From NCBI GenBank assembly GCA_025738555.1, contig JAOVFP010000013.1, forward strand, positions 372,001 to 436,000: 64,000 bases of DNA, given 5' to 3'. Positions 1 through 12,596 of the stretch are shown one piece after another. The notes under the pieces were generated by a model. That model was not told the origin of the DNA. It searched no databases and worked only from the letters and a program-made list of their open reading frames with translations. The position numbers and the translations under genes were made by a program. Position 1 is the first letter of the stretch. Each line of letters starts with the position of its first letter. The DNA is from Cyathus striatus (lineage: Eukaryota; Basidiomycota; Agaricomycetes; Agaricales; Nidulariaceae).

Positions 1-2487
1 CTGGAACACTAAACAATAACATATCGTCCAGTACAAAGTAAGTATGAAGGTAACAAACTGGTTCTCATTGGTCAGAGACATACTACCAGCCACCCTCCTA
101 CCTGCAGCTCTTCCAACTTCCCCACCTCCTGTGTGCCCTCCCTTTCTTCCCTGTTGTGCTTTAGCATAAGCTGGACTGGTACTACTGACAGTGTTACTTG
201 AAGAGCCGATGCGAAAGAGCTGAGTCACCTGCCACTGTTCTGGTGGTCTGCTGCACGGCTCGATGTTGAATGGCTGAGTTATATCGTTGAGCACAATTTG
301 CGAGGTCATTTGCATGACGGGATATGCTGAGATGAGGATGTAGTATTTTGATCCATAAGTGAGAGGGACTGGAAGACCAGAGAGATGAGTGGAGGGGACA
401 GAGGAGAGGGCGGAGTGAGAGAAGAGTGTTGGGACGCGACATTGAGACGGAGCCGTTCTGAAAATCCAAAAAAGGAAGTGGGTAAGGACGTAAGGTTTAG
501 TACGTTAAAATTCGACAAGTTGGACTGGTCGGTACTGTTGGCTATCAGGAAGCTGGCCGCACCCAGAATCTGGTCACGGCTCGTCCTCCAGCTTCCACAT
601 TGACTACTTGTACAAATTATTGATACAGTTAGGTATATTACTATAGTATCTATATAATATATGATTATTTAGACCATTGCTCTCCTGTACGTAGAGAAAT
701 TCAAGAATTAGTTGACCACTATAACCAAAATAGGCTAAATCTAAGATGCAGAATCTCACACTTTGGAAAGTAGATAATGCTGCGACATTATGTAGTACAT
801 CCAAAGTGTAAAATCAGAATATATATATAATTTAAAGCCCTCTGAATTCATTGGAATCAGTTTAGAAATCTCATTCTCACTCATTTCTATTCTATCCCAT
901 CAATTTACATGAAAGAGTGCTAGAAAGATACAGTTTCAAGGTATATATTGAACTGTCTGTATCTTTCCTATATGATAAATATATGCTATAAAATTTATAA
1001 TATGGAATATATACAATCAATACACTGCTATCCATGTTTTACCCTAATTTTAGCAATTTTCCTTCTCTTAAAAATTGCAGATATGTCTTGAACCTCTACT
1101 TCTCATTGTTTTGTCTTAATACATCAAATATTGGATATTCTAGACCAAATAGAGCACTGTATGAAATAAGTATAAGTCGAAGAAATACATATTAATATTT
1201 TAAAAGCATTAGTTGGGTATAATATGCAGAGCTATTGCTTCAAATATCCAAATCATTGTCAATCTCGGAAGAAAGATGATATTTCGGCTGTAAAATCCGA
1301 ATAAGTAGTTCAGCTGCTAAACAAGCCGTTGTATTATTAATAAGGGGTGGCCAGTTTCCCGGTTTTCCCACTTTCCGAGGTCTCGCGACAAAAATATTCA
1401 TAACATTTCTCAGAGTGCCTCAAAAAATACGGTTTTAGTTTTATATAATTCTATACGTAGTCTACTATCTAGCACATATGTTTTATTCTAAGTGCACAGT
1501 TTTTAGAATGAACAAATTCGGGTTTTCCGCTAATGTGGCCAGGTTCCTGTGCTAGTGCAGTATATCGACACGATTCAATCGTTCATATCACGTGCTTGCA
1601 CGTAACCGACCGGCTTCCGGTCTAGGACGTGACACTGATTACGCGTCCTCCGACGGCTTTTCAACCGACACGGCCGAATGTGTCGTCCTCGCTACATTTC
1701 AACGTTTCACGCGATAGACTTTTATCTCGACACCGAATAGGTAAAAATGTAACAGAAAGCTCCAAGGGCCAATTCTGAGACAAATGGAAAATGGAAAAAT
1801 GCTATATCATCAATATCATGTTTCACTGCCACTGAAGATCAAGAAACCACGAGGAAGCCCCGTATCATACTCTTATCAAGGTGATTGATACAATTATAGC
1901 CAATGTGACTTGTGATAATCGCGGACAATCCTTGTGCTGGGGGTATGCGTGGGCAGCCACTTCATATGGCTCGGTTGTATCCCAGACGGCGAACACGCGT
2001 TGAATGTAATACTAACAATATTATATGAACACAGTTGCTGCTACTAAATTTACTTCCCCTAAAACACTATAACACAACGCAAAAATCTTCCTCTCCTCAC
2101 TACCCCGACATCCAGCACTTTTTAAACAATATTCCGGAGATTGTGTATATTAAAACCACATACCCTAGCAAAACCACAAAACACTCAATGGAATCTCTTC
2201 ATACACAATAAATGCAATGCACGAACAACAGGCTTAGTGCATTTTTAGAATGAAGTTAAAATCTCATCTGTCGTGTGGCCAGGAACCAATGCGGGATTTT
2301 CATGTTCAATATTAGGGCGGTTTGATCTCTGGTGCGTGATCGGTGAAGTACGGCGGTTATGATTGATGCACTTACTATTGGGATGCACTTGTCCATTCAA
2401 GACCTAGCTTGTCTTCGACATCATATCATATATGAAGCCAACTGCTCTGTTCGGCCTTTACAGCAGAAACTTACACTCAAAGCCAAT
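1..2487. other. Non-coding, no gene recognised
   Basis: Only short frames are present and none resembles a family I know. From about 600 to 2300 the DNA is AT-rich. Two imperfect direct repeats of about 60 bp at roughly 1490-1550 and 2240-2295 share a TTTTTAGAATGAA-like stretch followed by TGTGGCCAGG, which suggests old mobile-element debris. Confidence 0.5.
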
Positions 2488-4086
2488 ATGGGAGATTCGA
2501 CTGGATTAATCAACGATATCGACATCAATAATAAAATAAATCTAATGTACGGTACGTCGCTTTACCACATCAATATTGACCACCAGTTAAATATTTTAAA
2601 ATCAGCGGCTGCTTTAACTTCCCTCATATACGATATCGTTTACTGCTTCTTCGATGAGGTATTATATTTATAAATCGTACATTCCTACGCAGGCTAATTC
2701 TGCTGCTGTATAGGTGAAATACATCTGGCAGTAAGTTCTCAATATCTCACAATTTAAACATTCCTCATAATGGTTTTAGGGGGATGAAATGGTCCATTCC
2801 TAAAATCCTTTATCTCATTTCCCGATATTATACTCCAATATATTTTCTGTAAGACTCCAGTTTATTCACGCAAGCAGACAACGACTTACTATCTCTTCCA
2901 TTGATAGGATCTACTTAATATCGCGTAGGCCATATCCACAAGCTTCATCAAATTTTACCTGAATTCTGTCACATAGCACCATCGACAAAAGTCATAGGAA
3001 ACATACCACCGGCTGTTCGTACTCCCATAATTATCATATCCTCTATTATACTGACATCCTAGATCAGCTGTAAATAAATTCACACGTTGTTTACTCGAAC
3101 AAATCTGACGTACTTGAGGCTTGCAGGTGTTATGCGAGTATATGGTTTCATGGCTTGTATGCACTTGTTTTATCTGTTGAATGACAAAACGGATCTAACG
3201 TCGATGCTGGTAGCGGAGGAGAAGTCATATTTGATACCGTCACCGGACTCATCTTTATGTTTCGAGTCAGTGCATGTTATGGCAATGGCAGGCGAAGTAA
3301 GCGTTCCATATACCACAAAAGATGACCCACAGCTTATAATAACATTAAAATTACAGTAATCATATTCCTCGCAACAGGTATAATCGGTGAGACCGAAACT
3401 ACACCATCAAGTGCTGCATCTGATTTACACGTTAACTCCCCAGGACAATTTGCAGTTCGTTTGATACATTCAACAACATCCATTTGATATAGCTAACCAT
3501 TATCAATAGTTTGCACTCACTGTCGCCATAATGTTCTGCATCGCAGAGTCCGTGAATCTCGTAGAAGTTCCGGGAATAGCATGTGAGGTATATACACCTA
3601 AAAACATGTACTTGCTAGAAATACTTCAAGCTGTTTATCTGGGATATACACTTGCCATCCACAGTGTGTCCGCATTGTACCTTTCATTCGAAATTTATTG
3701 ATGTCGTCGAAATAGCCACTTTGTTCGTTCTAACAGTATTCAAGCTCGGAAAGGATATAGCTCTGGCACATGGAGGATTGTGGAACTTCATATGGAGCGA
3801 ACGGAAATCGTTCCCTATCATTACAACACTCCTTCGTGATGGTACATTTTATTTCATAATCATGTTTGGTGAGAAATACTTCAAATTGATTTGAATATTC
3901 GATAGCTTACATATATGCACTTCAGTATTTACGATTTTCTTAACATGGAGTTCCGTAGATCAAAAGGCACAGAAGCATAACATTCCGAGCTATTTCAATC
4001 AGTAGGTTTTCACTTTACTCTCTACAAGTTAACGTTTAGTGATTGCTTGAAATCAGGTGGTACACTGCAATGCTGTCGTTTACGGT
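2488..4086 (+). CDS. DUF6533-like seven-transmembrane protein (multi-exon, approximate)
   Basis: Probable integral membrane protein of the large basidiomycete DUF6533 family, whose function is unknown. An upstream in-frame ATG exists at 2359; the ATG at 2488 is preferred because it gives a short leader before the first helix. Exon 1 ends at 2658 with an AALTSLIYDIVYCFFDE segment, which resembles the family's first helix and its DEV-x2-IW motif. Introns at 2659-2713 (55 nt) and 2731-2779 (49 nt) join it in frame to VKYIWQ and then to WSIPKILYLISRYYTP, the family's hallmark. Later pieces fit as well: VMRVYG near 3130 (the LRVYALY region) and TLLRDGTFYFIIMF near 3820-3870 (a late helix). The exons between about 2840 and 3650 and the true end could not be resolved, so this may be intact or decaying. 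Confidence 0.7.
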
Positions 4087-5297
4087 ATGAGCATGTGAAC
4101 TTCTCACTGTTTAGATATATTTACTAAGAACAAGGAACGAACAGGGCTCTAGGCTGATATTGAAACTGCGGGTATTGACAGACGTGGATAGTGAGGCAAC
4201 TGCTTCAACGTTGTCCCGGTCGATCTTTTTTGCACAACGGGATGGGACGGCACGTTTGTCCGAGGATGAGAGTATCGGTGTGGCGTAGGGTTATGAATTA
4301 CGTAGAATATATGCCATTTATTGATGGGTTTAATGGGGAATGTGTATGTACATGGCAATAAACGAATCGACTCCCGAAACTTGACTGGAGATCTGTGAGT
4401 GGGACTATTAGACTATAGTTATCGCAAGACACGCTTCTTCTCACCGCCGAAAATAACAAAGTTGTTGCCCATTTCGATCGAGGGCAGTCGTATTTTTGAC
4501 TACTAATTAGATACATATAAAGGATGCAATACCCACCCCACAAGATCGCGCCCAAGGGAATTTCCCTAGGCAGATTTTGCCCTCGTTATTTATGGCTGTT
4601 GATGCGGTCCCGTATTGTCTATCAAAGTGACAGATAGAGTAGTGACTTACAGGCACGTATTCAAGCATTGCGCTAGGGCTCAACGTTCTGCTGTGACAAA
4701 ACATTTATTGGGATGCTTGCGCTTACAAGTATATGCTCCAGTGACTAAAAACTATCTGTAAGATTATAGTATCAATTAATGATATTCGCTAGTGAGAGCA
4801 AGTTCTGACCAAGTCCTGATCATGGGAATAAACAGTCATCGGACTCAGTCGGAGTTAAGCATTTGCTCCGTCTAGTTCTCAAAACATTTAAGTAATACCT
4901 AGTGTTAGTTAGGTACTTACTAGACTGCAGCTATATCTATACTTCATCATTTTCAACTGTATTGAGCTTTACACACACGCACTTCATTGTGATACATGTC
5001 GATACTAGTTATGACCAAACTATGACATGAGAAAGACAAACTGGACTGACAGTTGCAACTTGTCAACCAACGGAGATCACATTTTAGTGCGGTTCCAACT
5101 TACTGCGGCTGTGGGAATAGTTATATAATCTCCGAATGCTTTGACCAAGTATAATCTAAGCGCTTGCACTTGTACGCCAAGTAGCTTTGTTACTACTATG
5201 TCACATTCGGATTCCTGTAAAAGATATTTCAAACTAGCACATAGCCGCATCTATTGCTCAACTTCAAACTGGAATTCATTTCAAAGGGCCCACAGAT
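4087..5297. other. Intergenic, no gene recognised
   Basis: Several short overlapping frames occur here without recognisable motifs or convincing splice structure. No repeat shared with the rest of the window was noticed. Confidence 0.5.
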
Positions 5298-6663
5298 TTT
5301 GACGTTGCCCGGTATTTTGACGTTGCCCAAGTGACGTTGCGTGGCGTTGCCGTTTCGAGAATTGACGTTGCATGGCGTTGCTTGACGTTGCCTGACGTTG
5401 CAGATTTAATTTTGGCGTTGCTTGCTGAGGTCCTGTGTTCGAGTCCTGATTGTGCACAAGCTTTGATAGTAATAAATGCAATAAATTAGTAGGATTTCAC
5501 AAGAAAAATATACTTTGCATTCATATAGTATATATTAGCACTTGATGGGGGACATGAGCCATGTATAACAGGGTATAACTTACAATCTCACAGTGTAATA
5601 AGTTGGAAATAAGTATTTTTTCCTTTGTATACAACATTTCTACTCTAGACTGCTTGTAGTTTAGTAAATACATGATTTATAGAAATAAATAGTAAAGAAT
5701 TGGTAGAGATACATGCACTCTACTCATTTTTATACTAGTTGTAGAAATTGTAGAAAATAAGATTTTGACGTTGCCTGGCGTTGCCATTTGAGAATTGAAT
5801 TTGACGTTGCTTGGCGTTGCCGGTTTAAACTATTTTGTTGAAAGTGGCGTTGCCGGACGTTGCTTGATGTTGCCTTTGATTTATTTTGTAGCTCGATTCT
5901 TTTTCTTTTTCTTTTTCTTTTTCTTTTTCTTTAATTATTTTTGCATCATCTAATATAAACTATGACACATGTACCCTCGCGGTCGAAATTTGTTGGCGAG
6001 GGTGTGAAACGCCTGCACTACATGAATTGATACTTTACAATTTATATTACGTAATCAAGTGATGCGCGCATCGACGCGTTTGTTCACGTTCGTTCACGCT
6101 TTCTTTCTCATCTTCCCTCCAACGCCGACACTCCTGCATCGCCCTCAACGCTGCTATTACTCAACAGGACTCAAGATCATCGGTATCCCGCTTTACCAAG
6201 TCCCAATGAATACCGCAAAACAGTTTACTGAAGGTCGTGGTCTGTCCCTCCCTTAGCTCTTATCCCTTAAATTTTTCATTCTATTCATTGGTATGTTTTA
6301 TGTTTCAAACATTTCCTTTTTTTTTCAATAATCTACAATATCAACACCTTTAATATCCGCTTTATTCAACTATTCATCATTAAGTACTCTCTTTATTCAA
6401 ATTTTCTATAAATTTCATGTATCTACTTCCCCCCAATTAAGTGAAAATTATCCCCCTTTCTCGACACCTTAGAACATCCAAGGTCGAACAGATATTCACC
6501 AACTCGCTTACTAATTTCATTGTTTAGCCGTTAACCCACCCCTCACCTCTACAGAATAAATCAATCGCGGGTACTTTGGCATTGCTCTGGCGTTGCCGTG
6601 ACGTTGCCGGCGTTGCGTGACGTTGCGGTGCGAGAAAGTGAGGCAACGTCACGGCAACGTCAA
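5298..6663. mobile_element. Short-word element with GACGTTGC clusters
   Basis: A stretch of about 1.37 kb whose ends are built from the word GACGTTGC or GGCGTTGC. Clusters lie at about 5301-5410, 5764-5875 and 6590-6663. The outer ends form an inverted repeat of about 12 bp (TTTGACGTTGCC on the left, its complement on the right). Between the second and third clusters is a pyrimidine-rich body, including a CTTTTT microsatellite at about 5900-5935, that recurs at 39237-39795. No transposase reading frame is visible, so it is probably non-autonomous. A related but eroded end lies at 36745-36910. The element type is an inference from its layout. Confidence 0.6.
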
Positions 6664-6825
6664 ATTATAGGGTAGTATATACACTCAGCCATCCTTTATG
6701 AGTTTTCTTATTGCAACTGGGCAGGGGGGACAACGTATGCTCGTAGAAATACTGAACGGTTGAACGTTGATTCTTGGTGAGACACTGAGAACGAGACCCA
6801 AACAAGACCTATGTAACGGACCTTG
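6664..6825. other. Spacer between short-word element and repeat A
   Basis: No gene or recognised repeat was seen in these 160 bases. Confidence 0.4.
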
Positions 6826-7176
6826 GAAGCGATGAAGCGGAGGGACTCCGAAGAAGTCTTGCCGAAATTCCCACGCTATTGATCGTCGTTTCGAGAAGTG
6901 GACACCTTGGCTTCGTCACCGTCCACCACGATGACTATCGTACCTATCCGCTTAGCCCTGTTCTCTCAGGACAACCACCCACCCGTGGTCAAATTCTAGA
7001 AACTCCTCTACCACCCACGCGTAACGAACTCAGGTCCTCTCAGCTTAATGCTTGTGCTCTGATATATCAGAACCACTACGCGGACGACGGGGATTCGCAT
7101 AGAGCTGGAGACAATACGCTTGCAGGCCTGCAACGATCCGGAGTTTGAATTGGAGTTAGTCAAATGGGTTATTAAC
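6826..7176. repeat. Repeat A, copy 1, left part
   Basis: It starts with GGAAGCGATGAAGCGGAGGG and matches 25119-25400 and 51689-52050 over its length. It stops at GGGTTATTAAC, where the other two copies continue without a break. The continuation is found at 11516, so this copy is split by the insertion at 7177-11515. Confidence 0.8.
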
Positions 7177-7654
7177 CATCAGAAAAAAAGCGCGCCACAT
7201 ACATTGGCGTAAAAATAGAATATAATAGATAAGAATGTGTTATACACCCTAAGAATAAATTGTATTGACGACAAGTATTGTAAACTACTAGTATGGAACC
7301 TCAGAAATACCAACCCAGCAATAGCTGCCAACATTGTATGACATTGGAACCCGGTAATTCATTGCAATACTTGGGTACCATACAAAGCTTACAATCCAAT
7401 CCAATTCTTCGCAATCCATCTCGATTCTTCACAATCCAATCCAATCCTTCACAATACAATACAATGCCTTTACAATAGAATCTTGCACAACAAGCCAATA
7501 TAAGGTGAACGACGAGAGCGGTAGGACATGCCATTAACCCTTACACACCTACCAAATTCAAATCAATGTTCACTGTCATGTAAAGAGCAATAACATTATT
7601 CTATGAACAAGCATAGCTACATAGCTAGGGAAAATAGTACAAACACATATGAAA

Positions 7655-7685
7655 AACAAAAACAAAAACAAAAACAAAAACACAG
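7655..7685. repeat. AAAAAC microsatellite
   Basis: About five tandem AAAAAC-type units inside the 4.3 kb element. Confidence 0.8.
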
Positions 7686-10269
7686 GGAAGTTGGCAATAT
7701 CAGTGGTCAACGAGGCAGAGAGAGACTGACCATGAGATGCGTTAGGGTGGGACGTTGTAAGTCGAGCGAGTAGACAATATTCGTAATAACAGAGGGCAAA
7801 AGCGAAGTAACGGTAGCCTTGATATATCTCGGCACAGGCAAGTGCAGACGAAGCAAAGATGTGCCAAGAATCCCCTAGGATTACTGATAACGAAACCAGT
7901 GGTACAGCGGAGTGAGATCGTAAACCCCAGGACTCAATAGGAACTAAGAACCAGGATGAGTGAGACGGTATGTGAAGGACATAAAAGAATACAGGAGTAG
8001 AGATGTACCACGAACCTTACAAAGTTCGAGTCATGTGTAGAAGTCGCATTAGTAAGATAATGTGCTAATGATATCTTAAAAACGAGTGGGGACATACCAA
8101 ATAACACCGTAACGCTCAAGATACACATACTGAGGAATAACAAAAACATGTAAGGAAGGATATCCACTGGCAGCGGCAGAAACACGAGACCTTGAATGAT
8201 AAACAGTCAGGAGTACGCCAAGCTAATAGCATATACCCTACATTAACACGATTGGTGGACTGCCAAAAAACGTTAACAACCAATATCCGTACCTGGGGCT
8301 CGCAGATTCATCATTGCTGATGCTAGCACTAAGTATGCGTCAGTAGGATCCAGAAAGATGGCAAAACAACGCAGCACCAACGGGAGAGCGAGAGGCCTTT
8401 GAGGGTGGAGTGGTTCCTGAGTACCGGGAGGTTGGGGAAGGAGCCATATGGTTATAAGAAGTCATGAGATGGAAGTTGGAACGTAGAAAATGCCTCGGGT
8501 GTATTGACGTCTGCAACGCGCAGGGAGACACCGAAGGCCGGACCATATGAAGAGGATAACGAGAAGAGAGGGCCATGTATTGGTGGTCGGCGTGTGTAGA
8601 CTCGCGATGCGTAGCAGACTGCGGCGTAGTTTTATATGCAGCCAGAGATACCTTCTTTGCGACAGCGCGCGCCGCCACCTTCACAGGCACAGGATCCTCG
8701 CTCTTCCCTCCCCCACCTCTTGAAACGCGGTGAACAATCTCACGGTGGAGGCTAGGATCTGGGAGACGACTGCAAATGCCGATAACTACCCTGTCGAGCC
8801 GTTCTCCACATTCTGTGCAATCTGCGGCAGTTTCGCAGAGTGAGAGTGGGAGAGCTCCCTGTTGGAGCATGGAGAGCGTTCCGAATGAGATAGATTCCAG
8901 TGTGGCGGAGGCCCCGAGGAAGGAGGAAGCTGCCTGTGATAACTGCGAGGCTTGAGGAGTAAGCAATGACAAGGAGGGTGATTATAGGCCAATGTGATGG
9001 CGTAGGAGTGTGTTTCGAATACCTAGCATGGTAAGGACAGTCCTCTTGCTGAGGGGGACTGTCGGACTTTGTAGCATAGACAGTTAGATGCGTTTAGAGG
9101 TATGAAATGAAAGACTTACTAACCAGTACTTCACGATCTGCCTGCCAACCACAATTCCAACCCCGAGACCCTTCGACAGGGCAAGCTTGAGGCAATCGGT
9201 GTCTTCAACGGCAAGGTTCTCAAGTGATGACGCGTATCATACCCGCAGGCACTGACGGACAGGTAAGGGGAGCTTGGAGCAATCGGGCTTAGTTTTGAGC
9301 AAGAAATCAGGTTCCTGTAAGCAAGACGATGAATGAAGAGAGGAAGAAGGGGTTTAGTACGGTGGGGAAAGGGGACTCAAGCAAAAAGAGTGTAGCAGGA
9401 AGAGGGAGGGAGGGAGGCATGATGGGGGAGCAGAGGTAAGAAGGATCAGAGAGTGTTGCGATGACTCCCAAGTCCCGACGAGCGCACGGGCCATGGCGCA
9501 CACATCACGTGATTACACGCGGAGCCAAATTTGGAACTGCTTCCCTCCGTTTTCTTGGCAGTGTCTCTGTTGTGGTTCCTGAAAACTACAAGCGTTGGTG
9601 TATTCCTGTGAATACACGAAATGTAAGTACACTTATAAAAATAGAAACATACACTTTATCACTTGGTCTTGAGGCGTGCACAGGTGGGCGAAAGAGTAAG
9701 AGATAAGCATACTACTAAATAGTAAATTGTTGGGTTCTCGAAGCGTAAGTCAACTAATTTAGTCACGAGAGTCACAGGCTACCGCGAGTAGATAGTACTA
9801 TACTATGTTACCCTTTTTAGCAGCACCGCGAGACTTAGCGAGAAGCCTTAAGTCGAGTTCCTGGTCCTTACAGTTGTCAAGCTTGACAGAGTAATAATTA
9901 TGCGAAAAAGAGATTGATTCAAGGGTGTCTGCACACGAGTTTTATAGATCTACTGACTACTTATTCTAGAATGTTCAATAAAGCTCGCTGTGAAGGTAGA
10001 CAACTTGCGAGTATTCTACTTGCTTCTACTTATTTCCTTTCCATGTCAAATCCGATAAAAAAAAGAAATCATGTGTTATTCGAGCAGCACAGCTGCGAGA
10101 GAAGTAAAAAACAAGAGATAAGAAGTAAGACAAGAAATGAAGTAAACTGAAGGGTGAGAAAGCAACAGGACATTCTATAGTAGTTGAATACCGCTATATC
10201 CATAACAGTCTCTTACTCTGGCACTCTCTCACTTCCGCCAACTTCCCTCCCCTGCGGCTCTCATTCACA

Positions 10270-11200
10270 ATGAAGGAAAACAAATTCTCCGCTGTCATTC
10301 ACCACCAATACCCTGTATGTTCTTACCCTTTCCTTGGTGACAACCTATTTATCCTTTATCCCACCGCTTTAATGTACCTAACCCGCCTGTTTACCTACCA
10401 GTTCAGGTCGACTGGACTAGAGGAACTCGTGAGTCTATTATACTTACCCTTTATTTCCACGCTTACACACCTTCCCAGCGCCTCACTATCTTGGGGTGCA
10501 TTCAAATTTTCAGCTTAGCGCTAGTTATCTGATCTTTTCATCTTGTTTTGTAAAATCAACAGAGGTTGTCGGTACATTTACTGACGGGTTGGTATCCGTA
10601 TTGGTCTCGATCTTCGTGACAAAACTTCGGTACTGTTGTTCAGTCCGGCACGTTAGGTATTACTAGGAGGTTAGTTAATCATATGATATAATGTTTTATC
10701 TTATTTAATCTTCTAATTTTGTAACCAACATGAGCTGCATTGGCGCAAGTAGCTAGAAGCAACTCTGGTTCCCGCTCACGCAGTGGTGTCAGTTCTTAGG
10801 CTTCCACTAATCATGAGCTAGCATTGGCAATAAGTACTACCACCGGTACGACGAGCAGTGGTACTGTCCCTGTTACAACAGTGTTCATGTCTGCATGCAC
10901 TCCCCATCTTCTACATGTGTTGACTCCCCTGGTGTTTCCACCACTTGAGTCTACTGGCGCTACCTCTTTCGGTGCCACTGCATAAGTACTACGAATCAGT
11001 GTTTTGAACAAAACGAATTTTTTTGATTATGGTGGATCTATTTGTAGCTCCCATGCTTCCTCCTTTACTAACACCACCACATCATTGGCTGCTTCCCCTC
11101 CGCCAGCAGCTCTTTCCAGAGCTCTGTCGCATCGAATCCTCTCTCTGAGATGAGAGCCGCCAGTCTCTCTGGTTCCATTGCTGTGGCTCTCTTCGCTTAA
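10270..11200 (+). pseudogene. KNH-like GPI-anchored protein pseudogene
   Basis: A decayed copy, on the plus strand, of the gene at 54265-55313. It keeps the ATG-AAG start, a close match of intron 1 (10318-10372), the GGAACTCGTGAGT exon end, the Ser/Thr-rich exon (10740-10985) and a tail exon ending CTCTTCGCTTAA at 11200. The signal peptide is scrambled, the reading frame is broken repeatedly and the hydrophobic GPI tail is out of frame. It lies wholly inside the 4.3 kb element, which suggests capture or insertion before that element moved. Confidence 0.7.
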
Positions 11201-11515
11201 ATGGGGATATTGTGATTGGGTTACAATAATTGCATGCACATTGTATAATACAAAGATAATTGTACAGTATTATATTGCATAACATTTATTCTAGATATCT
11301 TGTATGAGATTGTGTAACTATTGTATGGGGACTAAAATAACTGTGAGTACATTGTATGACTTAATAATAATTGTATAGAATTGTAAAGATCAGCAACTAT
11401 TGTATTGAAATTGCATGAGCGCACAAGTATTGTAATACATTGCGTGCGAAATGCAATGATTTCGGCTGATTCCGTGACCAGCAATCGAATGCGCGTCATC
11501 TGCTTTTTTTCTGAT

Positions 11516-12515
11516 GACTATGGCTGAAACGTACGTCTTGTCTTACCTTCTTGTAGCTCTTCTGCTGAATTCGTGCAATAGGTAGCGTATATGACCTTAC
11601 TGACCCAGCGCCTTCACCCTCGCAGTAAGAACCTGTATAGCAATCGGTTCTCCTTATGCTCAAGGAAGGTCGTACTCCTTTCGAAGTATAATATATGGCA
11701 GCCGTGCATTCTCGCGTACCGCATTTGAAATGTTACGCCTACCATTACTAGCTCCCTGCTCCTCCCTCAACGAAACAAGATCTTGAACGCGTAGCCTATG
11801 AATTTGAAGTTCGGCATGCTCTGCCCGTCACTATTGCTACTATCCCTATGTGCCACCAGCCTATACATGTTGCACTACATGCGTTACCCATTCATTATGG
11901 ACATGCGACGTCCTTATGCCTGCTTGGTCTCCGGCTCCGGCTACCTTACATTACCCACGCCACTACATGGTGGGGTATTTCTGTGAAGGACTATTGCCAT
12001 TGCATATGTCGTTCCAGAGATACGGGGATGTGATGCACGCTCGAAGTATGCTACGTACGGGTCCATGAGTTCTCGGCAGGTGTGTGTTGTTCTCGTATCC
12101 TAGTGGTCTCGTTTTGCTGATACGTCATTCAAGGAGGCAACGATAACTGCCCGCTTGAAATCAATCTCTGCTATTTCTCTTCCCATATACTCGGTCTTGT
12201 GTTGACGATTATGGGACGCACATTCGAGGTATGCTACTTACGGATCTATGAGTTCGTAGTGAGTGTATCGTTCTCGGAACTTAGTGGTCTCGTTTTTCTG
12301 ATACGTCATTCAAGGAGGCAGCGATGACCGCCAGCCTGAATCCGATCATTACTATGACTCTTCCCATATTCTCGGTCTTTCGTTAACGATTGTGGTGCAC
12401 CTGTCATAGAAGACATGCATGCGGAAGAATATACAGTGTTACTTTCGTAGCAAGGTCTAATATATCGATTCTTCGTGCATCTTATCTGCTGGATTGCGTG
12501 GACCTTATGTCTATC
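11516..12515. repeat. Repeat A, copy 1, right part
   Basis: It continues repeat A from ACTATGGCTGAAACGTACG and matches about 25402-26400 and 52056-53050. It contains the internal duplication of about 200 bp seen in every copy: two rounds of a segment with GTGGTCTCGTTTT and GATACGTCATTCAAGGAGGC. Short frames inside it are not conserved well enough to call genes. Confidence 0.75.
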
Positions 12516-12596
12516 TTAGTCGCAGAATGACCCGACTGGGATCACGACTACTTCCTTAATACATTATCAACTCTATGACGTAGATACAGGAGGCAG

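Larger units (their letters stand above)
7177..11515. mobile_element. 4.3 kb TIR element splitting repeat A
   Basis: The insertion is defined by comparison with two uninterrupted copies of repeat A (junctions near 25402 and 52056). Its ends are a perfect 15 bp inverted repeat, CATCAGAAAAAAAGC on the left and the complement on the right, with a possible 2 bp AC duplication outside. Both subterminal regions are rich in ATTGTA words: CATTGTATG, AATCCAAT and ACAATAC in 7250-7480, and ATTGTATG-like words in 11220-11450. A KNH-like pseudogene occupies 10270-11200. No transposase was recognised. Frames in 8340-9500 on the minus strand are CpG-rich but match nothing I know and could be other captured fragments. 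Superfamily is unassigned; subterminal repeats of this kind occur in hAT and CACTA elements. Confidence 0.65.

Noticed and set aside
385..603. Short plus-strand frame near the left edge
   Set aside because: No motif, and overlapping frames of similar length are present on the other strand.
5300..5420. Regularly repeated GACGTTGC words as a CRISPR array
   Set aside because: Spacing is irregular, units are too short, the genome is eukaryotic, and the words recur at element ends.
5420..5460. tRNA-like B box (TGTTCGAGTCC) after the first GACGTTGC cluster
   Set aside because: No A box, anticodon arm or acceptor pairing could be found; it is at most a tRNA or SINE fragment.
8340..8972. 210-codon minus-strand frame as a gene
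   Set aside because: It opens with TTG, has no recognisable domain and lies in a probably non-autonomous element; composition alone is not enough.
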